64,000 nucleotides of DNA from Pantoea phytobeneficialis (GTDB lineage Bacteria > Pseudomonadota > Gammaproteobacteria > Enterobacterales > Enterobacteriaceae). A program made the position numbers and the translations under genes. Positions 1 to 9,248 of this stretch are shown piece by piece (position 1 is the first letter of the stretch; each line of letters begins with the position of its first letter). The DNA lies in assembly GCF_009728735.1 (NCBI RefSeq), contig NZ_CP024636.1:520322-584321 (forward strand), written 5' to 3'. The notes under the pieces are model-generated. The model searched no databases, was not told where the DNA came from, and saw nothing but the letters and a program-made list of their open reading frames with translations.

Positions 1-2
1 GT

Positions 3-431
3 GATGAAGACGATCGTGACACCTTATTGCAACTGCTGTTTATGCTGGGTGTTGAACCTAAGATTGGCATCGATAAGCCAACCTTCGTTTATCACTTCCC
101 GGCCAGCCAGGCGGCACTGGCAGAGATCAGTACCGAAGATCACCGCGTCGCGGAGCGTTTTGAGGTGTATTACAAAGGGGTCGAGTTGGCGAACGGTTTC
201 CGTGAGTTAACCGACAGCCGTGAACAACGTCAGCGTTTTGAGCAGGATAACCGCCGTCGCGCGGCGCGTGGACTGCCACAGCATCCGATCGATACCAACC
301 TGCTGGATGCGTTGAAGCACGGGATGCCGGCCTGTTCAGGCGTGGCGTTGGGCGTGGACCGTTTGATTATGCTGGCGCTGAAAGCCAACTCGTTGAGCGA
401 AGTGATCGCTTTCCCGGTCGACCGCTGCTAG
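3..431 (+). CDS. epmA: Elongation factor P--(R)-beta-lysine ligase EpmA, 3' part
   Basis: The window opens inside this gene; only the last 142 codons are present, in frame from base 3. EpmA is a truncated class II lysyl-tRNA-synthetase paralogue that attaches (R)-beta-lysine to a conserved lysine of translation factor EF-P. The visible part carries the class II motif 3 region ([12 protein letters not shown]) and the typical ending (EVIAF.VDR). The tandem stop TAG TAG closes it. It converges on degS with a palindromic repeat between them. In E. coli epmA lies near frdA and degS is followed by mdh, so this junction differs from E. coli. Identity is firm from the motif 3 and C-terminal sequence. 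Confidence 0.9.
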   Translation, partial: DEDDRDTLLQLLFMLGVEPKIGIDKPTFVYHFPASQAALAEISTEDHRVAERFEVYYKGVELANGFRELTDSREQRQRFEQDNRRRAARGLPQHPIDTNLLDALKHGMPACSGVALGVDRLIMLALKANSLSEVIAFPVDRC

Positions 432-441
432 TAGACGATCC

Positions 442-512
442 GTAGCGGCGGGATTTATCGCGCAATGTCGTGCGCAACGCCGAAATAAACGCGCGATAAA
501 TCGTACCGCTAC
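442..512. repeat. Palindromic intergenic repeat, copy 1
   Basis: Two 22-base inverted arms (442-463 and 491-512) flank a 27-base centre. The left arm begins GTAGCGGCGGGATTTATCGC; the right arm is its reverse complement with three mismatches. Two further copies occur at 36541 and 46774. It lies between the converging genes epmA and degS, starting 10 bases after the epmA stop. The form is that of REP/REPIN-type extragenic palindromes. Confidence 0.85.
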
Positions 513-517
513 AACCA

Positions 518-1579
518 TCAATTACCGCTTTGCGGGAATTCCTCGATAGTCACCGGCAGACTCATCTTCTGCTCGTTGCGCAGCACCTGCACATCAATCA
601 CGGATCCGGGGCGAATCTCCGCTACCTGGTCCATGGTTTCCTGCGCGGAAACCGCCGGTTTACCATTGACGCTAAGCAGGACATCGTTAGCCTGAATCCC
701 GGCCCGATCAGCAGGACCACCCGGCGTCACATCGCTGACAATAATGCCCTGCACGCGATCCAGGCTGCTGCCCTGACCATGTAACGGCGGCAGTTCACGT
801 CCGGTAATGCCGATATATCCACGGATCACCCGGCCATCACGAATCAGTTTATCCATGATTTTAGTCGCCAGTGCCGTCGGAATGGCAAAACCAATCCCTT
901 CCGGCGTCTCGCCATCGTTGCTTTTATCAAACGTCAGGGTGTTGATCCCCATCAGTTCGCCCAGCGAGTTGATCAGTGCGCCACCTGAGTTGCCCTGGTT
1001 GATCGAGGCATCGGTTTGCAGGAAGTTCTGACGGCCGGAAGAACTGAGGCCGACGCGACCGGTGGCGCTAATGATACCCTGCGTCACGGTCTGTCCGAGG
1101 TTGTAAGGGTTGCCGATAGCCATCACCACGTCGCCAATGTGGGGCACGCGTTTAGCGTTAATCGGGATCACCGGCAGATTGGTGGCACTGATTTTCAGCA
1201 CTGCCAGGTCGGTCATGGCATCGGAACCGACCAGCGTCGCTTCAAAGAAACGGCCATCCTGTAACGCGACGATAATCTGGTCAGCGTTATTGATGACGTG
1301 TTTGTTGGTAAGAATGTAGCCTTTTCCGTTCATGATCACGCCGGAACCCAGCGTGGTGATACCGCGATTGTTGTTGCCATGCGCGCTACGGTTATAGACG
1401 TTGACCACCGCAGGCACAGCACGACGCACACCCTGGTTAAAGCTGAAGGGTGCTTCATCATTGCTGCTGTCATGTTCAATCAGGGCACTGGTGCCCATGC
1501 GGAGTGTAGGGATCGCTGCCAGCAAAATGCCCGCAACGATCAGGCCCATCACCACAGAACGCAAAAGTTTAAGAAACAT
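518..1579 (-). CDS. degS: Outer membrane stress-sensor serine protease DegS
   Basis: DegS is a membrane-anchored HtrA-family protease in the periplasm. It senses unfolded porin C-termini through its PDZ domain and makes the first cut in anti-sigma factor RseA, freeing sigma-E. The 353-residue protein has an N-terminal membrane anchor (about residues 8-25), the trypsin-like triad H94 (TNKHVIN), D124 (TDLAVLKI) and S198 (GNSGG), and a single PDZ domain from about residue 255. Length matches E. coli DegS (355). One PDZ domain and an uncleaved anchor separate it from DegQ. It follows degQ on the same strand by 86 bases, beyond a hairpin, so it probably has its own transcript as well. Confidence 0.96.
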   Translation of the reverse strand: MFLKLLRSVVMGLIVAGILLAAIPTLRMGTSALIEHDSSNDEAPFSFNQGVRRAVPAVVNVYNRSAHGNNNRGITTLGSGVIMNGKGYILTNKHVINNADQIIVALQDGRFFEATLVGSDAMTDLAVLKISATNLPVIPINAKRVPHIGDVVMAIGNPYNLGQTVTQGIISATGRVGLSSSGRQNFLQTDASINQGNSGGALINSLGELMGINTLTFDKSNDGETPEGIGFAIPTALATKIMDKLIRDGRVIRGYIGITGRELPPLHGQGSSLDRVQGIIVSDVTPGGPADRAGIQANDVLLSVNGKPAVSAQETMDQVAEIRPGSVIDVQVLRNEQKMSLPVTIEEFPQSGN

Positions 1580-1627
1580 GGTGTTAGTTTAAGCCAGATA
1601 AGATCGCAGGGCAGAATAACATGAGAA

Positions 1628-1655
1628 AGACGGACAAACACCTGCTTGTCCGTCT
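1628..1655 (-). terminator. Terminator-like hairpin after degQ
   Basis: A 10-bp inverted repeat (AGACGGACAA ... TTGTCCGTCT, 8-base loop) lies 10 bases after the degQ stop and is followed on the minus strand by a broken T tract (TTTCT). It probably gives partial termination between degQ and degS. Confidence 0.65.
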
Positions 1656-1665
1656 GTTGAGATGA

Positions 1666-3036
1666 TTATCGCAATAGCAGGTAGATACTTTCGTCGCCGC
1701 GCACTACATTCAACGCCAGCACAGGTGGTTTTGTCTCCAGCACTTTGCGCATTTCCGCCAGGCTCTCCACCCGGTTACGGTTCACGCCAACGATCACATC
1801 ATCTTTTTGCAGACCAACCTGTTCCGCTGGTGTGCCTTTTTCGATGGTGTCGACTTTCACGCCTTTATCACCGGTCTTGGTGGTGCCATCACTGAGGGTG
1901 GCGCCCTGGAGGGCCGGGGAGAGTAGCTGAGCGCTGGCGGTGGTTTGCGCGCTCTGATCCAGCGTGACGTTGACACTGATTGGCTTACCGTCACGCAGCA
2001 GCCCCAGTTTGACTTGCTGACCCGGTGGTGTGGTGCCGATTTTTACCCGCAATTCGGCAAAGCTGGTAATCGGTTTGTCGTTCACGGAGGTGATAATATC
2101 GCCCGCCTTGATCCCGGCTTTCTCCGCCGCTGACTTTGGCAGCACTTCGGAAACGAATGCGCCGCGTTGTGCATCGACATTGAAGGCTTTCGCCATATCG
2201 GCGGTCATTTCCGTACCTTTAATGCCCAACTGTCCACGTTTGACTTCGCCAAACTGAATCAGCTGCTGAGCCAGGTTCATCGCCATATTGCTGGGAATGG
2301 CAAAGCCGATACCGATATTGCCGCCGCTGGAGGCCAGAATCGCGGTGTTGATACCGATCAGCTCGCCATTCAGGTTAACCAACGCACCACCGGAGTTGCC
2401 CCGGTTAATCGCGGCATCGGTCTGAATAAAGTTTTCCAACCCTTCCAGATTCAGGCCGCTACGGCCCAACGCTGAGATAATGCCCGAGGTGGCGGTTTGA
2501 CCAAGGCCAAACGGGTTACCAATGGCGACCGCGAAATCACCGACTTTCAGGGTGTCGGAATCGGCGATTTTTACCTGCGTCAGGTTTTTCGCGCCCTGTA
2601 CCTGAATCAACGCAATATCCGTCTGTTCGTCATGGCCGATCAGTTTGGCGTCATATTCGCTGCCGTCGCTGAGTTGAACGCTGATTTTGTCTGCGCCGTT
2701 GACGACATGGTTATTGGTCAGGATATAGCCTTTCGCGGCGTCGATAATGACACCCGAACCCAGGCCTTCAAAAGGCTGTGGTTGATTTTGTCCCGGCATC
2801 TGGCCAAAGAAGCGTTTCAGCGGTTCAGGTAAATCCTGACCCTGAGCCGCGGTTTCGGTGCCCTCTACGTGGACGCTGACCACGGCAGGCAACACTTTTT
2901 CCAGCATCGGTGCCAGGCTCGGCAGTGGCTGTCCCTGGATTTGCGCCGGGAGAGTCGCCAGTGCAGCCGGGGTGGCGGCCAGACTCATCCCAATGCTCAA
3001 GGCTAATGCGCTTAACAGTCGTGCTTGTTTTTTCAT
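1666..3036 (-). CDS. degQ: Periplasmic serine endoprotease DegQ (HtrA family)
   Basis: DegQ is a periplasmic protease and chaperone that degrades misfolded envelope proteins as large PDZ-assembled oligomers. The 456-residue product starts with a Sec signal peptide (MKKQ...; likely cut after ALA near residue 27). The triad is H110 (LTNNHVV), D140 (QTDIALIQ) and S215 (NRGNSGGAL), followed by two PDZ domains (about 260-350 and 365-450). Length equals E. coli DegQ (455) and it has the DegQ location beside degS and zapG. DegP, the alternative, is longer (474) and sits elsewhere. It starts about 100 bases downstream of zapG, past a strong terminator. Confidence 0.95.
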   Translation of the reverse strand: MKKQARLLSALALSIGMSLAATPAALATLPAQIQGQPLPSLAPMLEKVLPAVVSVHVEGTETAAQGQDLPEPLKRFFGQMPGQNQPQPFEGLGSGVIIDAAKGYILTNNHVVNGADKISVQLSDGSEYDAKLIGHDEQTDIALIQVQGAKNLTQVKIADSDTLKVGDFAVAIGNPFGLGQTATSGIISALGRSGLNLEGLENFIQTDAAINRGNSGGALVNLNGELIGINTAILASSGGNIGIGFAIPSNMAMNLAQQLIQFGEVKRGQLGIKGTEMTADMAKAFNVDAQRGAFVSEVLPKSAAEKAGIKAGDIITSVNDKPITSFAELRVKIGTTPPGQQVKLGLLRDGKPISVNVTLDQSAQTTASAQLLSPALQGATLSDGTTKTGDKGVKVDTIEKGTPAEQVGLQKDDVIVGVNRNRVESLAEMRKVLETKPPVLALNVVRGDESIYLLLR

Positions 3037-3109
3037 TGCTACAACGCTCTCGCTGCGAAAAGGGGATTAAAAAAGTGTGACAGTTGTTTGGGGTAAGGGT
3101 TCGACAAAC

Positions 3110-3136
3110 AAAAAGGGCACAGCGTTGCTGTGCCCC
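3110..3136 (-). terminator. Rho-independent terminator of zapG
   Basis: GGGCACAGC/GCTGTGCCC stem with a very short loop, followed on the minus strand by TTTTTG; it begins 6 bases after the zapG stop. Confidence 0.85.
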
Positions 3137-3142
3137 AAAAGA

Positions 3143-3547
3143 TTAATTACGCGGTGCGCGATCGCCGCCACGTAACAGGCCGGATGCGCCTTCGGAGTAA
3201 TCACGCGGGATCTGCACCGGTGCCTGATCGTTATCCGCTTCGGCTTCCGTTAGCTGGTAAGCAAACGGGTTTTTCTCGCCCGGCAGATTTGGCAACAGGT
3301 CGTTAGAACCTTTCGCCATATGCTGATACAGCTGGCGGTAATCACGCGCCATGTTATCCAGCAATTCTGCACTGCGTGCAAAATGGTTGGTCAGCTCTTC
3401 ACGATAATCCGCCAGCTCTGCTTTGGATTTTTCCAGTTCGTACTGCATGGTGCGCTGTTCGCGCAGTTTCTTGTTGCCAAAACGCATTGCGACTGCGCCG
3501 ACAATAATGCCAATCACTAAACCAATCAGCCCGTATTCCCAGGTCAT
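3143..3547 (-). CDS. zapG: Z-ring associated protein ZapG (YhcB, DUF1043)
   Basis: A 134-residue inner membrane protein of the YhcB/DUF1043 family, linked in E. coli to cell division, cell shape and envelope biogenesis. An N-terminal transmembrane helix (about residues 4-22, GLIGLVIGIIVGAVAM) is followed by a cytoplasmic coiled-coil region rich in K, E and Q (30-90) and a disordered tail. Length agrees with E. coli (132). It is divergent from zapE, another division gene, with a 184-base shared control region. Family assignment is firm; the precise biochemical role is less settled. Confidence 0.93.
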   Translation of the reverse strand: MTWEYGLIGLVIGIIVGAVAMRFGNKKLREQRTMQYELEKSKAELADYREELTNHFARSAELLDNMARDYRQLYQHMAKGSNDLLPNLPGEKNPFAYQLTEAEADNDQAPVQIPRDYSEGASGLLRGGDRAPRN

Positions 3548-3731
3548 AATGACTCCCGTGTAATTTCCGTTGCTTCGTAGGGCATTGCTTCTGCTTCAAC
3601 TTCAATAACAGCCACTATACCCGTTAATCGATTGGAAGTGGAACTCTGGAGCGGCATCGCTTAGTGTAGAGCGGCCTAATTTTCGACAACCGACTTGTGA
3701 ATCGGACTTTTTCAGGGACTCTGAGAGAACC

Positions 3732-4859
3732 ATGCAAACCTCATCTCCGCTTGCACGCTATGAGCAAGCGCTGTCACAGGGTGAATTTCGCCCGGATGAC
3801 GTACAACGGGAAGCTATTACCCGCTTAGATGCCATTCAGCAAGGATTGGTCGCGCGCCAGCAAACCACGCCACCAGCCAGTAAAGGCTTGTTTGGTCGTC
3901 TTTCTAAGCTGATGAATAAAGAAAAAAGCAGTAAAGAAGCGCCGGTGCGCGGCCTGTATATGTGGGGCGGGGTAGGACGCGGCAAAACCTGGGTGATGGA
4001 CCTGTTTTTTCAGTCTATTCCTGGCGATCGCAAATTACGCCTGCACTTTCACCGTTTCATGCTGCGTGTCCATGAAGAATTGACGCAATTGCAGGGGCAC
4101 AGTGACCCGCTGTTGATTGTTGCCGATCGCTTCAAGGCTGAAACCGACATTCTGTGCTTTGACGAATTTTTTGTTTCCGATATCACCGACGCCATGCTGC
4201 TCGGCACCTTGATGGAAGCGCTGTTTGAACGGGGTATTGCGCTGGTCGCTACCTCGAACATCCCACCCGATGATCTCTACCGCAACGGTTTGCAACGTGC
4301 GCGCTTTCTGCCGGCGATTGAGCAAATTAAGCGTCATTGTGACGTGATGAACGTTGATGCGGGAATCGATTATCGTCTGCGTACCCTGACGTCGGCGCAT
4401 TTGTGGAGCTTCCCGCTCAACGACGAGACTCATGCGGAAATGGAGCGCATGTTCCGTGCCCTGTCGGGTAAACCGCGCAGTGACGCGCCAGTGCTGGAGA
4501 TTAACCATCGTCAGATGCCGACGCTGGGGGTACAGGATGGCGTGCTGGCGATTGATTTCCTGACGCTCTGTGGCGAAGGACGCAGCCAGCATGACTATAT
4601 TGAGCTGTCGCGCCGCTTCCACAGCGTTTTGCTGTATGATGTGCCGGTGATGATTTACAAGACGGAAGACCAGGCACGCCGCTTCCTCGCGCTGGTGGAT
4701 GAGTTCTACGAACGTCATGTGAAACTGGTAGTGGCGGCTGAAACCTCGTTGTTTGAGATTTATCAGGGCACGCGTTTGAAGTTTGAATATCAACGCTGCC
4801 TGTCGCGTTTGCAGGAGATGCAGAGCGAAGAATACCTGCGCCTGTCGCATTTACCCTGA
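3732..4859 (+). CDS. zapE: Cell division protein ZapE (AFG1-like ATPase, YhcM)
   Basis: ZapE is a cytoplasmic P-loop ATPase of the AFG1/LACE1 family. In E. coli it associates with the Z-ring and destabilises FtsZ polymers in the presence of ATP. The 375-residue protein has a Walker A motif near residues 79-86 (GGVGRGKT), a Walker B-like LCFDEFFV, and the sensor segment ATSNIPPDDLY typical of AFG1 proteins. Length matches E. coli (375). It is transcribed divergently from zapG and precedes rplM; a strong promoter after its stop suggests rplM is transcribed separately. Confidence 0.95.
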   Translation: MQTSSPLARYEQALSQGEFRPDDVQREAITRLDAIQQGLVARQQTTPPASKGLFGRLSKLMNKEKSSKEAPVRGLYMWGGVGRGKTWVMDLFFQSIPGDRKLRLHFHRFMLRVHEELTQLQGHSDPLLIVADRFKAETDILCFDEFFVSDITDAMLLGTLMEALFERGIALVATSNIPPDDLYRNGLQRARFLPAIEQIKRHCDVMNVDAGIDYRLRTLTSAHLWSFPLNDETHAEMERMFRALSGKPRSDAPVLEINHRQMPTLGVQDGVLAIDFLTLCGEGRSQHDYIELSRRFHSVLLYDVPVMIYKTEDQARRFLALVDEFYERHVKLVVAAETSLFEIYQGTRLKFEYQRCLSRLQEMQSEEYLRLSHLP

Positions 4860-4895
4860 TGCAACGCAAAAAACCTGACGTGGGGCGTAAAAAGG

Positions 4896-4925
4896 TTCGA
4901 TCTTTGTGGTCGACTTCTCTATAAT
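4896..4925 (+). promoter_or_regulatory. Predicted sigma-70 promoter of rplM-rpsI
   Basis: A consensus -10 box TATAAT (4920-4925) lies 18 bases after a weaker -35-like TTCGAT (4896-4901). Transcription would start near 4932, leaving a leader of about 160 bases before rplM. In E. coli the rplM leader is the target of L13 autoregulation, so the long leader here is consistent with the same control. Confidence 0.7.
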
Positions 4926-5028
4926 CTTGCGACCCCACGTTACGGCAAAGGTTTTTCTTCCCAGGAACCTTTGTGATCCGGTAACTCTACCTGAGGGGGT
5001 GGGCTTGCTGGGCGAAATGGTCGTGTGA

Positions 5029-5931
<903 letters not shown>

Positions 5932-5962
5932 TTGTTGCTGCTTCGGCAGTGTCAGTTGGCAC

Positions 5963-5988
5963 AAAAAACCCGCTTCGGCGGGTTTTTT
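5963..5988 (+). terminator. Rho-independent terminator of rplM-rpsI
   Basis: Stem AAAACCCGC / GCGGGTTTT around a TTCG tetraloop, followed by a T run, 31 bases after the rpsI stop. Confidence 0.93.
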
Positions 5989-6258
5989 GCTTTTTCCGGA
6001 CAGGAATTGCCGCCACAAAAACGCGAGCTTTGCCCGCATTTTGCCTGCAAATCACTTTCCACGCCCCACAAGCTGCTTAAAATCTGGTAAACTGACTGTC
6101 ACTTTGCGCCCGCGAGCCGGAGCGTTGTGGATGTTTTTTCCGCCAGGATGGGCGAAAAATGCCGCAAACGCTGGCTGTGTGCGAATCTGATAAGCAGGTG
6201 AGTCGCCGTGTGGTTGGCTATTCGCAGTATTTTTTTGTGAACAAACTTGGAGGTTTTC
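5989..6258 (+). other. rpsI-sspA intergenic region (leader of sspA)
   Basis: The rpsI-sspA gap is 327 bases in all; after the terminator about 270 bases remain. No credible gene is seen. It should hold the sspA promoter; a TAAACT box near 6086 is a possible -10, but no convincing -35 partner is visible. A good Shine-Dalgarno (GGAGG, 6249-6253) precedes sspA. Confidence 0.5.
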
Positions 6259-6900
6259 ATGGCTGTCGCTGCCAACAAACGTTCGGTAATGACGCTGTTT
6301 TCTGGTCCGACTGACATTTTCAGCCATCAGGTACGCATTGTACTGGCTGAGAAGGGCGTCAGCGTGGAGATCGAGCAGGTTGAAACGGATAACCTGCCGC
6401 AGGATCTGATTGACCTCAACCCGTACCGCACAGTACCAACGCTGGTAGATCGTGAACTGACGCTGTATGAATCTCGCATCATCATGGAATACCTTGATGA
6501 GCGTTTCCCGCATCCGCCGCTGATGCCTGTCTATCCGGTTGCCCGTGGTGAAAGCCGCCTGATGATGCACCGCATTGAGCAGGATTGGTACAGCCTGATG
6601 CGCATCATTGAAACCCGCACCGGTGCAGAAGCCGATGCCGCGCGTAAACAACTGCGTGAAGAGCTGCTGGCGATTGCACCGCTGTTCTCACGTACGCCGT
6701 TCTTTATGAGCGAAGAGTTCAGCCTGGTTGATTGCTATCTGGCGCCGCTGCTGTGGCGTTTGCCGTCTATGGGTGTTGAGCTGGCTGGCGCAGGTTCTAA
6801 AGAGCTGAAAGGCTACATGACCCGCGTATTTGAACGTGACTCTTTCCTCGCTTCACTGACCGAAGCAGAACGTGAAATGCGCCTTCAAGCCCGGGGCTAA
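6259..6900 (+). CDS. sspA: Stringent starvation protein A (RNA polymerase-associated)
   Basis: SspA has a glutathione-S-transferase fold but lacks GST activity. It binds RNA polymerase, is needed for acid tolerance in stationary phase and is a transactivator used by phage P1. The start at 6259 (MAVAANKRSVMTLFSG) matches E. coli and sits 5 bases after GGAGG; a TTG at 6247 would extend it by four codons over that site. The 213-residue product has the N-terminal thioredoxin-like domain (about 1-85) and an all-helical C-terminal domain, including the PHPPLMPVYPVARGESR segment. sspB follows after three bases. Confidence 0.97.
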   Translation: MAVAANKRSVMTLFSGPTDIFSHQVRIVLAEKGVSVEIEQVETDNLPQDLIDLNPYRTVPTLVDRELTLYESRIIMEYLDERFPHPPLMPVYPVARGESRLMMHRIEQDWYSLMRIIETRTGAEADAARKQLREELLAIAPLFSRTPFFMSEEFSLVDCYLAPLLWRLPSMGVELAGAGSKELKGYMTRVFERDSFLASLTEAEREMRLQARG

Positions 6901-6903
6901 TCT

Positions 6904-7389
6904 ATGGAAATGTCGCAACTAACGGCCCGTCGTCCCTACCTGCTGCGTGCGTTCTATGACTGGTTGCTTGATAACCAGTTAACGCCGCATTTGGTGGTCG
7001 ATATTAATTTGCCTGGCGTGCAGGTGCCGCTGGAGTACGCGCGTGATGGTCAGATTGTGCTGAACATCGCTCCGCGTGCGGTAGGTAACCTGGAGCTGGG
7101 CAACGATCATGTCCAGTTCAACGCCCGCTTCGGTGGCGTGCCGCGTCAGGTCTCAGTACCGATGGCGGCGATTCTGGCTATCTACGCCCGTGAAAACGGC
7201 GCTGGCACCATGTTCGAACCGGAACCGGCCTATGAACTGGCTGCGCAGGATGAACTGGAAGGTCAGGAAGAAACCATGATGTCGGTGATTGATGGCGATC
7301 GTCCTGATGATTCGACTGACGATGAAACTCCGCCAGATGATGAGCCGCCGCCGCGTGGTGGTCGACCTTCACTGCGCGTGGTGAAATAA
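6904..7389 (+). CDS. sspB: ClpXP protease specificity-enhancing factor SspB
   Basis: SspB tethers ssrA-tagged proteins and RseA fragments to ClpXP. The first 110 residues form the substrate-binding domain (LEYARDGQIVLNIAPRAVGNL is nearly invariant). An acidic flexible linker follows, then the C-terminal ClpX-binding tail GGRPSLRVVK. The 161-residue length is slightly shorter than E. coli (165), the difference lying in the linker. It is co-transcribed with sspA and ends in a strong terminator. Confidence 0.97.
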   Translation: MEMSQLTARRPYLLRAFYDWLLDNQLTPHLVVDINLPGVQVPLEYARDGQIVLNIAPRAVGNLELGNDHVQFNARFGGVPRQVSVPMAAILAIYARENGAGTMFEPEPAYELAAQDELEGQEETMMSVIDGDRPDDSTDDETPPDDEPPPRGGRPSLRVVK

Positions 7390-7390
7390 A

Positions 7391-7416
7391 AAACGGGCCA
7401 GATGGCCCGTTTTTTT
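7391..7416 (+). terminator. Rho-independent terminator of sspAB
   Basis: ACGGGCCA-GA-TGGCCCGT stem flanked by A and T runs. It also lies just downstream of the opposing diflavin reductase gene, so it may serve both. Confidence 0.93.
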
Positions 7417-7427
7417 ATGCCTGCGTC

Positions 7428-9185
7428 TTAGTAGACGTCACGCAGATAGCGTTTATCTTTCTTCAACTGATCGACATAAGCTGCCGCACGTTCGCTGGAC
7501 AGGCCGCCAAACTGGCGTACCACTTCATACAGCGCCGCATCGACATCTTTCGCCATGCGTGATGCATCACCACACACGTAGAAGTAAGCACCGTCCTGCA
7601 ACCAGGCATAAAGCTCAGCACCTTTCTCCAGCATACGGTTCTGCACGTAAATCTTCTCTTCCTGATCGCGTGAGAACGCCAGATCAAGGTGAGTTAGCAG
7701 ACCGCTTTGTTGCCACTCGTTCAGCTCATCCTGGTAGATGTAATCGTGTTCCTGATGCTGGTCACCAAAGAACAACCAGTTTTTGCCTTCGGCACCGGTG
7801 GCCTGGCGCTCCTGCAAGAAGGCACGGAACGGTGCAATACCGGTACCCGGACCCACCATAATCAGCGGTGCCTTATTGTTGGCAGGGACGCGGAACGCTT
7901 TGTTGGGCGAAATAAAGATTGCCGGTTTTTCGCCGCGACGTACACGCTCAGCCAGATAGGTAGAGCAGACACCGTTACGAGCGCGGCCATCACTGTGGTA
8001 ACGCACTGAAGCGATGGTCAGATGCACCTGATTCGGATGGGCTTTCGAGCTGGAGGAGATGGAGTAAGCACGGTGTTGCAGCGGGCGCAGCATCGCGACA
8101 AATTCCGGCACCGACAGGCTGCGCGTCAACTCCAGTTGCAGCAGGTCCAGCGTATCTTTGCCCCACAGCCACACGCCGAGGGTATCTTTGTCGTCGTGTT
8201 GCAGGACGTGGCGCAATTCCTGGTTAGTGGTGTTCTGGCCGACCCACTCAATCAGTTTGCGCGACGGCTCAGAGATTTCAAACTGGTAAGTCAGCAAATC
8301 GCCAAGGTTACGCTCGAAGCCCGGCACTGGGGTTTCATAGTCTGCATTCAACTGGGTCAGCAGCAGCGTCACCAGCGCAGGGTCATTCACTGGGATTACG
8401 CCCAGTGCGTCGCCTGCTTCGTACTTTAGCCCGCTGTCCGTCAGGTCAAACTCGAAGTGACGGATATCTTTGCCGGACTGCTCGCCAGAAAGACGTTTGT
8501 TGGTTACCAATGCCGCAGCATAAGGATTCTGTTTGTTGCTGCCCGGAATGACCGGTGCTTCCGGTGCGCTTTCCAGCACCGTACCGCTGCTGCCCGCGCT
8601 GGCGGCAAACTGCGGCATGGCTCCACCGATCCATGTACTGGATGGCTCTTCGTAATCGATATCGCAGTCAATACGATCAACCACACGCTTCGCACCCAAC
8701 TGTTCGAGGCGCATATCGATGAATTTACCGGCCTGGCAGAAACCGTCATAGCCGGTGTCACCGATCGCCAGTACGGCGAAGTGCATCTGCTCCAGACGTG
8801 GCGCGGTGCTGGCAGAAATGGCCTGCCAGAACAGCTGAGCGTTGTCCGGCATTTCACCTTCACCGTAGGTAGAGGTGACGATCAGCACATGACGCATGGT
8901 GGCGAAGAGATCGATATCCACCTCACCCAACGCCTGCACCACAGGCACCAGGCCTTTGGCTCGCGCGGCTTTCGCTGCGGTCTGGGCCAATGCTTCCGCG
9001 TTGCCCGTCTGTGAACCGAACAGGATATGCAGTTGGGTTGTCGTTGCAGCACCGGCCGCAGGGGCGGCCTGCTGCTTATCTTCTAACACCAACAGGCGTG
9101 AGTGGAGACCAGCGAGAAAACCCGCCAGCCAGTATTTCTGATCACCGTTAAACGGTGCATCTTCAGGAATGTAAGGAATCTTCAT
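7428..9185 (-). CDS. CysJ-like NADPH diflavin reductase, next to a GltB-like synthase
   Basis: A 585-residue flavoprotein built like CysJ and cytochrome P450 reductase: flavodoxin-type FMN domain (about 50-195; SQTGNAE phosphate loop), FAD domain (220-430; RAYSISSS) and NADPH domain (440-585; GPGTGIAPFR, then SRDQEEKIYVQ for the 2'-phosphate, CGDASRMAKDV, terminal aromatic RDVY). It moves electrons from NADPH through FAD and FMN to a partner. True cysJ lies with cysI and cysH, which are absent here, and the N-terminus differs from CysJ. It lies 63 bases downstream of the GltB-like gene on the same strand, exactly where E. coli has gltD. It may therefore donate electrons to that synthase; this is inference. 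Identity as a diflavin reductase is firm, the partner is not. Confidence 0.88.
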   Translation of the reverse strand: MKIPYIPEDAPFNGDQKYWLAGFLAGLHSRLLVLEDKQQAAPAAGAATTTQLHILFGSQTGNAEALAQTAAKAARAKGLVPVVQALGEVDIDLFATMRHVLIVTSTYGEGEMPDNAQLFWQAISASTAPRLEQMHFAVLAIGDTGYDGFCQAGKFIDMRLEQLGAKRVVDRIDCDIDYEEPSSTWIGGAMPQFAASAGSSGTVLESAPEAPVIPGSNKQNPYAAALVTNKRLSGEQSGKDIRHFEFDLTDSGLKYEAGDALGVIPVNDPALVTLLLTQLNADYETPVPGFERNLGDLLTYQFEISEPSRKLIEWVGQNTTNQELRHVLQHDDKDTLGVWLWGKDTLDLLQLELTRSLSVPEFVAMLRPLQHRAYSISSSSKAHPNQVHLTIASVRYHSDGRARNGVCSTYLAERVRRGEKPAIFISPNKAFRVPANNKAPLIMVGPGTGIAPFRAFLQERQATGAEGKNWLFFGDQHQEHDYIYQDELNEWQQSGLLTHLDLAFSRDQEEKIYVQNRMLEKGAELYAWLQDGAYFYVCGDASRMAKDVDAALYEVVRQFGGLSSERAAAYVDQLKKDKRYLRDVY

Positions 9186-9248
9186 GGGTACTTTTACTCA
9201 ATCCCGTTCATATTCAGTCAGTAATACACAAATCTGTTGATTCAGCTA

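Noticed and set aside
4035..4850. A 271-codon minus-strand frame inside zapE
   Set aside because: Shadow of zapE with no recognisable domain.
7428..9185. Calling the diflavin reductase simply CysJ of sulfite reductase
   Set aside because: cysI and cysH are not adjacent, the N-terminal segment differs from CysJ, and the neighbour is a glutamate synthase.
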